From positions 8,141,100-8,205,099 of the forward strand of contig JAQFVV010000022.1 in assembly GCA_028023455.1 (NCBI GenBank): 64,000 bases of DNA, in the 5' to 3' direction. Below the pieces are notes generated by a model that worked only from the letters and a program-made list of their open reading frames with translations, was not told the origin of the DNA and ran no database searches. How positions within the stretch are numbered: the first letter of the stretch is position 1; every line of letters starts with the position of its first letter. This document shows, in pieces, positions 48,201-62,819 of the stretch. Source of the DNA: Epiperipatus broadwayi. Taxonomy: Eukaryota; Onychophora; Udeonychophora; Euonychophora; Peripatidae. The translations under genes and the position numbers were made by a program.

Positions 48201-48659
48201 AATGACATATTGCCTTGAATTCCAGAGACCAGCACTTTTTTATTTCACTAAACCAGGCAGAGCAGATATCACAATAATTAGTAATAATATGAAATGATAA
48301 TTAAGTGTTTTTATTTATTGAGTGAAGAAAGATAGTTCAAAAGCAACTAATGATTTATGAGCCAAGATAAAGATATTTCAGAGAGCCAGTCCATAGATAA
48401 TGCAAATACTGAATGCCAATAAATGATTATTAAGATTTTTATAATGAGAGAATAAAATAATTTCCAGATCAAAACTAGTTAATTAGATTTATATTGACAT
48501 ACTAACTAAAAAAAATGATTAAAGTATAATACAACTCTTACATTGCTGGGGTAAAAATATTATATTGCTGTGATTAGAAATTGTACAATGGCATTTGTCA
48601 ATAGTTTTTTTTAAATCAAAAAATTTGTTTCTTCAGATTACTTAGTACTTATATGAATA

Positions 48660-48740
48660 GCATAAGGTTCTTGTGATTCACTGATAGCACATCTGTTTGT
48701 TATGCCTAGGACAAGGATTGAAATCCAGGCCAGGAAAACT
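48660..48740 (+). repeat. tRNA-like SINE head
   Basis: 'gattcactgatagcac' fits an A box and 'ggattgaaatcc' a B box about 30 bases later, the spacing of a tRNA promoter. The flanking sequence does not fold into an acceptor stem that I can see, so this is likely a decayed SINE head and not a tRNA gene. Confidence 0.45.
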
Positions 48741-49045
48741 TGAAAATGTTTTCAATCTTTAATCAGACTTAAGATTTTTCTTTCAAGTATATGACTCATA
48801 GCCAACTCAGACAAACAAACAATATTGGTTAGTAAAGGGATATCTAGCTATCATATATATATATTCTTTCTCCTGAATTGAATATGAAACAATTTAGTGG
48901 TTTTAAAATAAATAATCATCGTGATATACATATTGAATGTCTAATATTGATTTCTTTTTTAATGTCCCACTTTTTAAAGAAATTTTGTTTTGAGAGAAGT
49001 TTCTTAAAAGCTGTTTTATTTATGTTTATATATATATACAACCTT

Positions 49046-49550
49046 TAGGTTTATATAAACATATTAGATCATATATAAAAGTGAATTTTCACCCTTACTA
49101 TTTAAAGGAGGTTGCCTTGACAACAGATTAAGATTGTTATTGATATCAATATTGTGTAAGTGTTAAATGCTCTCCTATATTTACATTTACCCCATCTAAC
49201 CTTCAGCATTATTAGCTTTATTATCTAAGTAATATATAGTTGGAGTGCAGTTTGAAAGTTATAATTGCATTTTGAAATTTATAATTGATTTATTAGACTG
49301 CTTTCAGAACAGGTTATGTTTACTTGTTTAATGAGGTTTATGAATTTTTTTCGAAACAAAAATTAAGGTTTATTTAAACTTCTTTGAAAAAATAATTTTA
49401 TTCTTTGTAGTCAAGTTATAATATTTATTGTCTATATGAACATATTAGTCCATAAATAAAGATAAATTTCCACCATTATTGTATAGAGGAGATTGCCTTG
49501 ACAACAGACTGAGATTATTAATTGTTATTGATATTGTTTAAATGTTGATT
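49046..49550. repeat. direct duplication, units of about 125 bp
   Basis: 49046-49170 and 49422-49550 share 'ttgccttgacaacaga.t.agatt', 'attgttattgatat' and 'gaacatattag.tc'. The period is about 378. Moderately diverged, non-coding. Confidence 0.6.
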
Positions 49551-49709
49551 GGTTTTTTTATATTTATATATGCTAAGTAGTTTAAAGCAATGTTAGAGAT
49601 GGATTTAAAAAATAAAAGTTTTTGAATCCTTTCAAAGGAATAAAGTAGAAAAAAGAAAACTCAATCAATTAAATGGAACTTCTGAGCTAAAGTTGTTGCT
49701 CTAGAGTTC

Positions 49710-50045
49710 AAATATCACATGACATTCTGAGAAACTAATCGTATGATTATTTATATAATCTACAAATTTATGAAAATTATGAATATTCCCATACTAAGTT
49801 GTTAACTAAAAATAATAGTCAGGTGCCGAAATGTCACATGATATCTTGAGAAACTAATTGCAAAATTACTTGTTATAATTTTTAAATGCAGGAAAGCTGT
49901 GAACATTTATATGTTAAGTGTTGACCAGAAATAATAATTGAGTGCTCAAATATTATACCCCCTCCCTCACCCGATGAACTAATCATATGTTTATTTATTA
50001 AATAATTTATCAAATATAGGAAATCTATGAACATTTAAGGACATT
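49710..50045. repeat. three tandem units of about 119 bp
   Basis: Units start near 49710, 49828 and 49947. Shared order: 'aaat.tcacatgat', 'tgagaaactaat', 'aggaaagctgtgaacattta' and, between units, 'aaataatagtc.ggtgc'. The third unit is the most diverged and has a C-rich replacement at its start. Confidence 0.65.
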
Positions 50046-53007
50046 TTATCCAGCCGTGAAACATTTGATCATCATCAGTACTACTTGACGATTTACTTCC
50101 ACCAATTAATTATTATATTTATCTCATTTAGGAATTATTGTAAAGCAATGACTTTATAAAGTAAACCCCATGTTTAAATAAATAAATAAAAAAAAACATT
50201 TTTTTAAAAAAGGTTTTAATAAGTCACTTTTAATTTATTTATTTTATCAACACAGACATTTAACATGGTTAAATTTTTTGACCATGTTGATCGAATTGAA
50301 CAAATTTAAAAATCTAAATTCAAAAGAGAGCACTAGCATTGGTTATTAAAACATGTTGTTTAATTCACACCATCAGTTGAATGAATTCAAAGTTAGCTTC
50401 TTGGGAAGTCAGAAAGGTCACATGTCATTAGAAGTGAAGGCTGATTACTGGAGCTTTACCTAATCAATAAAAACCAGTTCATGGAGCCTCCATCTTATGT
50501 AACTGCTTGGTAATGTGGTTTATAGAAATTGGAATTTGGCATATCTAGCCAAGTAAATGGAAAAGAATGATTAATAGCCTGTTTTTGCCCAGTTTCACTG
50601 TCAATTATTTCAGCTAAGAAAGATTTAAGATTATAAGTATTACAATTTTTCAGTGATGTCAGATTAACCCTTTATAGAACAAAAATTATGGCTTTATAAA
50701 GTTTCATGATCGACAGCTAAATCATTTATATATGTGTGTGTCATAACGCGTAAAATACGATTATTTTTTTCAGGTGTCTTTATTCATATTTCAAAAATAT
50801 ATATAGGAATGTAAGTTTTAAATATATGCAAGAAGTAGTAATAATAATAAATCTTGTAAAATAGGAGTTTGGAAATTTTCATAAAAGTCTTATAAAAACA
50901 ATTTTAGAATTCAATTGAATTTATAACAATTAGAAAATCAATAATATATATAATATTATTTCTTTATAACTATTTTTTTCTTCCGATGGTTTTTATTCAA
51001 CCCACAGTATTTCTAATGTTTTTTAAGCCAGTTTTTCCTTTTCTATTTTTGTTATTTTTAAAACCTTTAATATAAAAAAAATATAAAAATTTGCGTGAAT
51101 TTGGGAATGACGAAGGTGGTTCGTAGATGATGAAATTATATTAAGTGGAAATTTAAATTTTACACAAAGATTGCCATCTTGGGTGTTTTATGTCTTTGTA
51201 ATCAAATTATTATTTATTTTTAATAGAAAAGACTGAATGATGATAATAAATGAGGTGGAAAAAAAGTATTAAAACTTTCATTATTCAAACTAACTAAGTT
51301 CATCAAAATATATTTATATATGAGATAACGACAAAAGGTAACTTGTTTTAGATCAAGGGGAAAGGAAACTATGTAAAATGCTATTCCATGTATCAAACAT
51401 ACTTGGCTTGTTTGTTAAATGGTATGTTCATTCCATGTTACATGAAATGTATGCATTTAAATTTAATATATTCCAGACCCACAGTCTAAAGCAAAATCAC
51501 TATCTGACCCAAACATTTAAGCAGGAACAATACAATACAGATAAAAATATAAGAGCAAAAATAAGTATAAAACTAATTTGAAATTTTGATTTTATTAAAA
51601 ATAAGCTAGAGCCATGTACAGTAAAAATTCTTGTTCAGCACAGATAGTAGAGTGTTTGACATGGAATCAAGAGATTTCAGGAATGATTCTGACACTTGCA
51701 GGTCCTTCCTAAGCAATAAAACTATATGCTTTTTTTGTTACTATTCAGCATTTTCTTTTTTAATTTATGACCACCTGAAAAATGGGATAAATAAACTCAC
51801 AAGTGAATAAATAATGTTACGGTAAATTGCAAGGCCACAGAAATGTTTGATATCTATAAGGTTATATAACATTTTGCATATCTGTAAGCTACATCAACCA
51901 ATGGTATTCATTATAACATTTGTGTTCATTGATTTAGCAATTCTGCATAAGCTTTCTCTGGCAGTTTGTCTGCTCTCTCAGAAAATTTTTACCCCCTTTA
52001 ATGAATGTTTCTTGTTTTTGCTTTATTATATGTACACAGCAGAATACTTTTAAAATGCATGCAATTTTTTTTTTTTTTTAAAGAAATAAATTAGCAAATT
52101 ATTTGCATTTCTTTGATATTTTATAAAATAAAATAGTGGTTGTTTAATGACTTGTTTATGTAGATTACATTTAACAGTCTAACAGTTTTAATACATTACA
52201 GTAACTTAAAAATAGAGAATAACTGGCTGATGTTGATGAGGCAATTAAGTTGCTATTTATAGATAAGAGATCATTGACATTTGAATTACTCAAAATTAAA
52301 TTGGTAATACTGTACCATATATTTTAACTTTAAATTTAACTAAAGTATACAATGTAGAAATGAAAAAATAAACTTAAAGTAATACAGTATCTCAAATATA
52401 AAAAAGAATATTTCTCATGTTTCGTAAGACAATTGTAATATCTTGATATCTAAAAATCAGTGTTTGAAAGAGCAAATAATTTCAATTACTCAAACTAAAT
52501 TAGCAATTAAGTCTTGAAAATGTGACAAATAGGTTTATTGTTCTTACTAAAGCATGAAATATATTGCATGTGCCATGTCAGTTAATGGTGTTATTATATT
52601 CACTCATGATCATTGTTCAAATATTAATTTAATGAGAAAAAGTATATATTACATGATATGTAAATTATACAAACCATACACTGTATAGGACTCTACTGTA
52701 ATTAATTTTAATACATTGTACAGGCTTAAACCTGCATTTATATATAATATAATTAATTTTAATAAATTATATTATAAACAAAATCAAAATATATAAATCA
52801 TTGCAAATAAAATAGACATCAGGGTTCCCTAACAAGATTTGTTATTTTGAAAGAAAATTATAAATTCACTATCTAAAAATGTATTACTATAATGACAAGT
52901 ATTAACATTTTTAATTTATATTCACCAACACAACAATGATAATAAATCCGATTATATTGACAATCATTATTTAACCCTTTTCTGTACAATAAAGTGTAAT
53001 CATTAAA
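50046..53007. other. gene-free AT-rich DNA with minor repeat fragments
   Basis: 51635-51715 has tRNA-promoter-like boxes ('cagcacagatagtagagtg', then 'ggaatgattctg'). 52712-52745 repeats the palindromic arm found at 11209 and 11308 ('acattgtacaggcttaaac'). The frames at 51378 and 51847 show no domain. Confidence 0.45.
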
Positions 53008-53332
53008 CATCACATGATCACTATCTCTTATACTATATGACCATATAAGCTATTGAGCTTAGATTGAAAATATTATTGTGTTTTCAATTTTATTCTCATA
53101 GTTTTGTAGTTAAGTAGAGTTAAAAGGTGGATGCTGGTTGCATTAGATCCTAAGATCTAGGTGCAGTGCTCTCAGATCCAAGGCTCTTCACTGACGAATG
53201 CCACAAGCCAGAAACTATTCTGGGGACATTGGATGAGTAGGTACTAGATAGGGATTTTATGCACAAGCCTTCTGGCATCTATTGATTACTCTGGTTGGCA
53301 CAGGATGGCACTACTGTATGGAGAGTTTTGTA
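53008..53332. repeat. family A repeat, copy 6
   Basis: One continuous unit: 'catcacatgatcactat', 'gcttagattgaaaatatt', 'tagatcctaagatctagg', 'cacaagccagaaacta', 'atgcacaagccttctggc', 'ggcactactgtatgg'. It gives the cleanest single-copy view of the outer-to-inner order of family A. Confidence 0.7.
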
Positions 53333-55196
53333 AAATTTAATCATATTGATGTTCATATGGCAAAATATGAAGCCTTTAGTTTGAATAGAGTTTATGGAAA
53401 ATTTTTTTTTTTTTAAAGAATAATTATCATTAAAAATAATTTTAGGCATTACATAAATAATGAAAAAAATATTAAAAGCAACAACTCTATCTCAAGAAAC
53501 TTTAATATTAATAAGAAGTTGAAGAAGGAGAAGAAATGCAAAAAGAAGCAACAGCAGCAGCTTTCTACTTTAGTTAGAACAACATTCATTTTTTTCTTAT
53601 AAGTCTCAATTCTTTTAAAAATATTTAATATCTATTGAAATTCTTTTTAAAGATTTTAATGCATACATTGGAACAAATAATAGACATTGGTTAAAAGTTA
53701 TTAGAAATAGTGATATTGGTGCTGTAAATTCGGATGGTTTGTTATTATTGAATTCAAAACTATTTTTCTCTCTTTTCTGGATAATTGTAATATTCAAATA
53801 AATGTTCTGGGCATTCATACATAAAAAGTAGTCTTTATAACTTAAACCTAGCTTCTATTAATGCTTCGCATACCTCCAATTTGTAAAATATCGTAATTGT
53901 ATTATTACTTCTTTAGTGTTCCGAGCTTTTAAGTACATTTGATAATTATTTAACAACATTTACATTTATTTTATTTAATATTCAAAAATGTTTAAAATAT
54001 TTAAATCCATTCAAATAATCCACTTCTTTGAGAGAGGGATGCTTGTGTCTTTTATGTTTATTGAAAATCGATCTTTAGCTATTCCCCAAACCTCTTTAAT
54101 CTTTCCTTTTCTGTCTTTCCTATCAGTGCATACAATCCAGCTTTTGTAATACATTAAAGATCAGCCTTTCAAGCTATTGTGCATACACTTTTTACAAATA
54201 TTAATAATAAATGACTACTTTCACTCCAACACAAGATATAGTATTTAAGATAGAATAAAATGAATCCATTTATTCTTTCCAACCCAAATGTTTATATATG
54301 GGCAAATCTTAAGTACTGAAAGTGAAAGCATGAGGATAGACCACTCACTTTAAATTACTGTTTACCATGTCTGAATGAATGATGCCGACGAAATTATCTA
54401 GAATTTACCAAACGTCATTCTCAAATGAAACTTAAACATATGTAAATAAGCATTTATTTTATATAGCGCATGTTTATAAGATTTTTGCTCATAGTCCATA
54501 AATATTGAAGAATATTTAACACTCTTATATTCTCTAATGTATCTAAATATTTTAAATATTTTTGAATATCAAATAAAGCAAAGGTGAATGTTGTTAAATA
54601 ATTATCAATCGGACTTAACAGCTTAGAACACTAAAGAAGTAATAATGGTATGATTATGATATTTTACATATCGAAAGCATGCTTAGCAATAATAAAAGCT
54701 AAGTTTAAATTATAAAGGCTACCTTTTCTGTAAGAATGTCTGGAACATTTACAAGATGGCTATGAATGTGAGGATCTTGGCCCTCAAAAGCGCTTAGCCA
54801 CATACTTATATACATATATTTAGTTTGTATCAATCTACAATATTAAGATTTCTTTGTCTTCAGTTTTGGGTGTTCATGCATTTTAGTGCATTTTATATAT
54901 TTATTTGAATATTATTATTGAATTTATACCCATCACATGAGTTGATTACCACAAACACTTTGTTTAGATGGAAAAATATCTGTAAAAGAATACAGATACA
55001 TACACACTCAATGCAATGGCATTTAATAGATTACATTCAAGTTAGGAATCAAAATACAAGATAACTTTACATTACTTAAGCACTTTGAGACACAGATTGT
55101 TGGGAAGATCATATATTAGTACACTCCAAGATTAAAATAATAGTTACATTAAAATATAGATATTATTTCAATCATTTTCATAAGAAAATTGAAGTT
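53333..55196. other. gene-free AT-rich DNA
   Basis: No gene or repeat recognised apart from a short CAG run near 53553. Confidence 0.45.
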
Positions 55197-55945
55197 TTAA
55201 GCCAATAAACATCACATGATCACCATTTCTTATGCTTGCTTATAACTGTTATTAAAACAGGCAAAACTCACTATACGTATTGCCACACACTGCAAGCTAG
55301 AGTAATCAATGGATGTCAGAAGGCTTGTGCATAAAATCCCCATCTAGTGCCTATTCATCCAATATCCCCAGACTAGTTTCTGACTTGTGGCCTTCATCAG
55401 TGAGGAGTTTTGAATCTGAGAGCACTGCATCTAGATCTTAGGATCTAATGCACCTGTGTGACAATACTTATAGTGAGTTTTACCCATTTTAATAACAGTT
55501 ATAAGCAAGCATAAGAAATGGTGATCATGTGATGTTTATTGGCTTAAAACCAATCCTGCCTAATAGGATAGTGGTGGCTATGGTTATTAAAGAACCAAAA
55601 TGTATAGGTATTGAACTGAGTTCAGACCTATATGACTATATAAGCTACTGAGCTTGGATTAGAAATATTATAGTGTTTTTAATTTAAGACTCATGGTTTT
55701 GTACTTTAGTAGAGATAAAAGGTGGCTGCTGGAGGGTTGCATTAGATCCTAAGATCTAGGTGCAGTGCTCTCAGATCCAAAACTCCTCACTGATGAAAGC
55801 CACAAGTCAGAAACTAGTCGGGGATATTGGATGAGTAGGCATTAGAAGGGGATTTTATGGACAAGCCTTCTGTCATTCATTGATTACTCTAGCTTGCAGT
55901 GTGTGGCAATACATATAGTGAGTTTTGCCTGTTTTAAAATTGAAG
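55197..55945. repeat. family A nested inverted repeat, copies 7 and 8
   Basis: The left arm 55245-55455 and right arm 55735-55940 are reverse complements over about 200 bases with few mismatches, from 'aacaggcaaaactcact' / 'agtgagttttgcctgtt' to 'tagatcttaggatctaatgc' / 'gcattagatcctaagatct'. A second inverted pair is nested: 55197-55262 and 55480-55545 ('aacatcacatgatcacc' / 'ggtgatcatgtgatgttt'). The middle contains 'ccaatcctgcctaatagg' and 'aactgagttcagacc', as at 36400-36460. Confidence 0.8.
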
Positions 55946-56013
55946 TTTGTTCTTTAGAAAAATCTACTATACATAAATAATATTTATTTTATAAAGTGCA
56001 AACAGTATTGAAA

Positions 56014-56179
56014 TTAAATTGAGAGACTGCAAACCTCTCGCGCTCATCACTATCTAGAAAGACAAGTAAAGAATAGGGTGGACCACCCTATTCTTGGTAA
56101 ATTCTCTGTCTTGTATTTACAATCTGAATTGGCTGTTAAATAGTGATGAGCATGAGAGGTTTGCAGTCTCTCAATTTAA
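56014..56179. mobile_element. MITE-like element with 40-bp terminal inverted repeats
   Basis: Terminal arms 56014-56053 and 56140-56179 are reverse complements with two or three mismatches ('ttaaattgagagactgc' and 'gcagtctctcaatttaa'). The centre has a perfect small palindrome at 56071-56093 (11-bp arms around one A). The flanks 55964-56008 and 56180-56220 also resemble each other in direct orientation ('ctactatacata', 'tatagtgca'-like), so a larger flanking duplication exists. No transposase. Confidence 0.75.
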
Positions 56180-56259
56180 CTACTATACATAATAAATTTC
56201 AATAATTATAGTGCACTAAAATTGATAATTTTGATCTTTAGGACTTATATTACTGAAGC

Positions 56260-58165
56260 ATGGAATTTTGTGGATGCAAGTAAATTTGTTCTTGGCTTTA
56301 CTAAAAAAAGGAATCAATACTAGTTTTCAGACAATGACCTTATTAGTGATTTAATTTTTAAAAAAACATGACATTTTTTATACTTCATCATAAATATAAA
56401 GATCTGAAGGCAGAAGTTCAACAAATGACAAGAAGACTTTAAAATGATTAGTGGATTAAAACTGCAGTGAAGATATATTAACTAATCATGGTCATTCAAG
56501 ATATTTTTGATGCATTGAAAGCAACACAAGAAAACAACATCAATCCTATTAAATCCAGCACTAGCCCTCTCTTATATTATGACAATGGTATTTTGAACAA
56601 GTGGAAGGAAAGTTTTAATCAACTTTTAAATAATGATACAGGAATTGAGATGACAATTTTTAATGGTATATCCATTTTATCTAAATTAGATTTAGATAAA
56701 GATATCCAACTTAATGCAATCATACAGCTTTTTTTAATCTGAAACATGTAAAGGCCACAGATCCTGATGAAATACCTGGAGAAATATTAAAATATGATGA
56801 TGCTAACTTCAAAAATATTGGAACTTTTTAGGAATATCTGGACTCATGAAGTAGTGCTGCCACATCTTAAGGATGCTTTTATTGTTTTAATTTTTAAAAA
56901 CAAAAGGACTAGACAAAGTTGCAACATGGAATATCATTATTACCTATTACAGCAATGCTACATTCAAAAATTTTGTTGAATAGTTGCTTCCAGTTATAAA
57001 TGAATGGTTACTAGAAACTCATTGTGGCTTTAGGGAATTGAGAAGCATTATAAACTTGGATTTTGTTGCCAGGAAACTGTAAAAAAATGCTAAGAATAAA
57101 GGAGTGATCTATCTAATGCTTTTATTGATTTGGTTAAGATATGTAATTTGGTTAATAAATCAGATCTGTTGCATTGTTTGAAATTAGTTGGTTGACCACC
57201 AAAATTTATTTGTATTCATGTGAAAATTTTGAGACATGAGAAATAAAAACTAGTGTTAAACAAGAATGTCTTCTTGCTCTACATGGTTTTAATTTTTATG
57301 ACACTGATTTGGAATTATTTATAGATGGCTTAACCAAACAGAGATTAAGATATGATATAGATTTGATGGAGGAATTTTGAATTTGAATCAATTAAAAGCA
57401 AAAACAAGAATATTTTCTTTTTGGATTCTGAATTAGCCATATGCTGTTTACAGTGCTGTTTTTGCCAATTCACATAATGATTTACATAATAGTAATTGAT
57501 ATTTTGAATTAAACATGTAAAGGCTTTGGTTCATCAATTAATGTTAAAAAAACTCAAGATCTTTATCAACCAGTGATTGAAGAAAAATTCTCAGCAGCTT
57601 TTAGCTTGGATGATATCAACTCAAAATGTAAAGCAGCTTAAATATTTTGGTAGTTTTATAAGTAGAAAAGAGGACTTAGATGGTGAGGTACAATACAGAC
57701 TCCAATATTTTGCTGCTGCTTTTAAAATGTTAAAAGATGGAGTTCCTGTCACATGGAAATAATTAGTATAACTAAGTTGGCTGTAAAAAAATGAAATTTG
57801 GACACCCTATCAGTATAATATGAAGGCATTAGAAAAGTTTAATTTAAAAATGCTCCATACATTTTTACAAATACAATAGCAAAATTATAAAACCAATAAA
57901 TCTATTATTCAGCTTACTGGATATGATATTATTCAGTTCGCTATTATGAAACCATACCTTCATTGAATTGTTCATGTAAAATGAATAAACTATGGATGAC
58001 TTCCTAAAAGAGTTTCAATTTGAGCAATGTTTTCATGGGTTAAGTAAATTATATTAATGATATAAGGATTATATTAAAGACATTCTAAAGGTGGGCTTCA
58101 ATTGGAAAGCTGTGACAGAGTGTAGAATATATTGTACAATTAAATAGAGTGTTGAAGTATGTCAG
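56260..58165 (+). pseudogene. second LINE type: ORF2 reverse transcriptase remnant
   Basis: A decayed RT read in three frames in the correct order: a pre-RT linker (LKAEVQ, then KSSTSPLL near 56547), KATDPDEIPGEILKY at about 56750, NIWTHEVV and FKDA-like HLKDAF near 56840-56875, and AFIDL near 57120. PPKFI, an INVKKT segment near 57540 and LKYFGSFIS near 57636 follow. The end near 58080-58110 has KDILKVGFNWKAV. The order matches a widespread animal RT type with FIDLTKAF motif A and a GCPPKF segment. The catalytic DD box is not readable, and many stops and shifts are present. It differs from LINE copies 1 and 2. I do not assign a clade. Confidence 0.7.
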
Positions 58166-59599
<1,434 letters not shown>

Positions 59600-60960
59600 T
59601 TAATCCATTTTCTGTGATTTCTAGAGTCTCTTGTCCATATCACTTCAGTACCCTTCTCTATTTCATGCATTCATCTCATATGTTGTCTTTTTCTAGGTCT
59701 TTTACAATCTCTTGGAATCCAACTTAAGATTTCAGCTATCAATCTATTTTCATCTCTTCTGGCAATATATCCAGCCCAACTCCATTTCAGTTTTTTAATT
59801 CCTTCAATGGTGTCAGTAACACCTGTTTGTTCTCTCACCCAATTAATTCTTTTCAGTATCTTATTATTCCTAACATGCATCTCTTCATATTTTGTTGAAT
59901 GGTCTGAAGTATCTGTATTGTTCTTTTGTTAATTGCCAATATCTCAAAACCATAATAAGAACTGGTAAAACACATTTATTAAAAACTTTCATTTTCAAAC
60001 ATAGAGACATATTTTCTTTTAATATTATTTCTAATTCTACCAAATTTGTACTGTTCAAGTTAAAAACATTCCAACCAAGTTTAATTCTATGACTAATTTC
60101 ATCCATCATTTTTCCATCTGTAATAATACTGAGCATCATATTTGTAGTTGTTAACTTTTTATAGCTCATCATTATCAATCTTTAGTTTCCTCTTTTGAGA
60201 AATCTATTAAACATTATTTTAGTCTTTTTAACATTTACTTTTGTCTTACTTTTCTGTTTTCATCTGATAACTCTTGCAGCATTTCCTGAAGCTCTAAAGC
60301 ATTATTCACAAAAAGAATTATATCATCTGTAAAACCTAGATGACTTAAACAATCTCCATTTACTTTTATTCCCTTAGTTTCCTTTTTTAGTCTACAAAAT
60401 ACTTCTTGCAAAACTGCTGCAAAAGTTTTGAAGATATGGAATCACCACCTTACACTTTTCTGAATGTTGACCTTCGTAGTATCATTATGTAATCTAATTG
60501 TTGCTTTTTCATTTTTATAAATATTCTTCAGAATATGACAATATCCTAGGTCTATACACTGATGGACAAATGCTTTAGTCACTGAAGAAATATTTATAGA
60601 ATCAAATGCCTTTTCATAATCTACAAATCCAAAGCATAAGGACACTTCATATTCATTTGTCCTTCTATAACTTCTCTCAATACTCTATCACTTTTAAATC
60701 CAGCATGTTCTTTTGGTTGGTTAAAATCCAAAGTTCATTGTAAATGAGTTATAATTATCTAGGTAAAAATTTTGTATAGAACTGATAAAAGTCTAATAGG
60801 TCTCTAATTTCTAATATCTTTTTTATCATTGTTTTAAAATATTAATATTAATACTGCATTCTTCCAATCATTTGGTATATCTTTATCATTTAGAAATAAT
60901 AATTCTTTCTATTTCTCTGCTTGAGTTATATATTGTAAGTTTGGATAACCAGTGGATACT
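59600..60960 (-). pseudogene. RTE-type LINE reverse transcriptase remnant
   Basis: Minus strand. RT motif A FVDYEKAFDSI at about 60628-60596 follows a Cys-rich start, then LKNIYKNEKATIRL. A stretch with LQEMLQELSDE-like residues precedes a weak thumb region, and the C-terminal segment at 59880-59671 has RINWVREQTGVTDTIEGI, KLKWSWAGYIARR and KRPRK. These are hallmarks of RTE/BovB RTs. Stops and frame changes are frequent and the catalytic ADD box region is damaged (a FADD-like position near 60330 is in a broken frame). Because the RTE endonuclease piece at 44870-45535 lies 14 kb away, these are two independent fragments. Confidence 0.75.
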
Positions 60961-62659
60961 AATTAATAATGCTATTATATCCACATCCATAAGATCATAA
61001 TAATATTGCCATCTAAGCTTTTGATAGATGTGAAGTAAACCAGTGCTTCTAAAAGCATGCACTTAATTTACAAAATATTTTCATTTTTAGATGAAATATT
61101 TTTAGGAACTTTTTATTTACTGAAAATTCAGAACTTATTATTAGAACATTAAAAATGCTAAAATTAATAGTATATAATTATTCTCTGGGCTTTACTTAAA
61201 GTTGAAATGAGTTCTTTAGTCAGCCAGTCAATGAGTAATGTTCAATATTATTTTTATTTAATACAAATAAATATATATGCCAAAAATACAGAACAACCTT
61301 AAAACATCCAATTTCAAGGGAAATAATTCTTTAAAAATCTTTCCCAGAAAAGCCATAAAAGAAAAGACATTACTCATCAGAGTTGCTAACAGAAGGGTGT
61401 AAAAGTTTTCCCATTCTTATTTTAATTTTCTACTAAAAAAAAATCTGACTTCTATTTTTAACAGTACTATATGGTTATATGGTATAGTTATAGTCTAGCT
61501 ACTCTTCTCTTCAAAAGAAAAACAATCTTGCTTGGAACTTGGAATTTTTTCCAGCTCTATCAGTCCATATTCAAACTCCATGTTATATATTTGGCAGATG
61601 AGTGAGCTATCTGTATGTCCTAATAGCCTTCAAAAAACTGATATAAAGTGCATCAAATAAGTTATAAATACATAGTTCTATTAGAAGAAGAAAATTACTA
61701 TTATTTCAAACATTTTGTCATTTTTATTCAAGATATGATCAGTTTTTTAATCTAGTCCTCTGGCATAGGCTTGAATATTCAGTGTTTTTTAATTATGGTT
61801 TTTTTCTGATCAACATTTAAAAGCTACTGCCTGTGAAATAATTTTTATTTTACAATAAATTTATCGTTTCCGGTTAATCCGTACCGGAAATCGTATCTTA
61901 ATAATCTTCATAAACAAATTATCAGCATCAAAAATATTTCTAGCTATTTTCATAATCAATAGAAATATTTACAAAGCTAAGTGAACAAAGTCTGATGCTG
62001 AATAGATAATATTCTAATCTTTAACTTTCTTAGCTTAGACTTCTGTTCATTTCTATTTTGTTTATAAAAAGCATAATTCTATAAAATATATACATATACA
62101 GTTCTATTAAATAAATGTCAATACTTTTAAATGGAATAGAATCGTCTTTAATAACAACAATAATAAAGAAAATCTCTAAGTCAGGCAAGAGTTAAACAAA
62201 AAAGTATTCCCAGCTAATCTTAAACTATTTCCATCAATTTGCTTCGGTCACTATCAAGTAGTTGAAATATTATAGAAAAGAAAAACCACATCTGAAAAGA
62301 CGAGCAATCAGCAAGGATTGTTTCTCCTTCCTTTTCTAGTGATTTTATCTAATCTTGAAGCTTAGCTTTGGTGCCATATTTAAAAATCTAACCCTTATCA
62401 AAACATTTTTGGTAAAATATATCTTTCAGAATTGCAAAAATTAGAAACTCTCTGATAAAGTTAAAATGTAAAGCATGGTAAAGGGTTATCACTATACTGA
62501 AGAAATCACTGTCGCCATATTATGATGACTGGGTCACGTGTCATTAATTCACTAAAGAAGGCAAATGTAATCAGAATAAAAGTTTCTTAAAAGTTTATAT
62601 ACATTTCTGTATAGAGACATACAAATTCAGAAGTTTATTAATATATATGTATGCTTAAG
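60961..62659. other. gene-free AT-rich DNA
   Basis: No gene. A small G+C-richer patch with the inverted pair 'tttccggtt' and 'aaccggaaa'-like bases lies near 61866-61895. Confidence 0.4.
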
Positions 62660-62740
62660 CACTGACGGTTGTGGTGAAGTAGTAGTGCATTTATATACCA
62701 TGGCTATAACTTGAGTTTGAATCTAAACTGGGTAAAACTT
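62660..62740 (+). repeat. tRNA-like SINE head
   Basis: 'gtggtgaagtagtagtgca' fits an A box and 'gagtttgaatct' a B box at tRNA spacing. The following 70 bases lead into a family C repeat. It may be the Pol III head of an element of which family C is the body; only this copy shows the arrangement in this orientation. Confidence 0.45.
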
Positions 62741-62819
62741 AAATATTTTTATGATTCCAGTCTTCCTTTAGATGACAGACCCCTACCCAAACTAAGTAAA
62801 CATTCAGTTTGTGTGTCCT

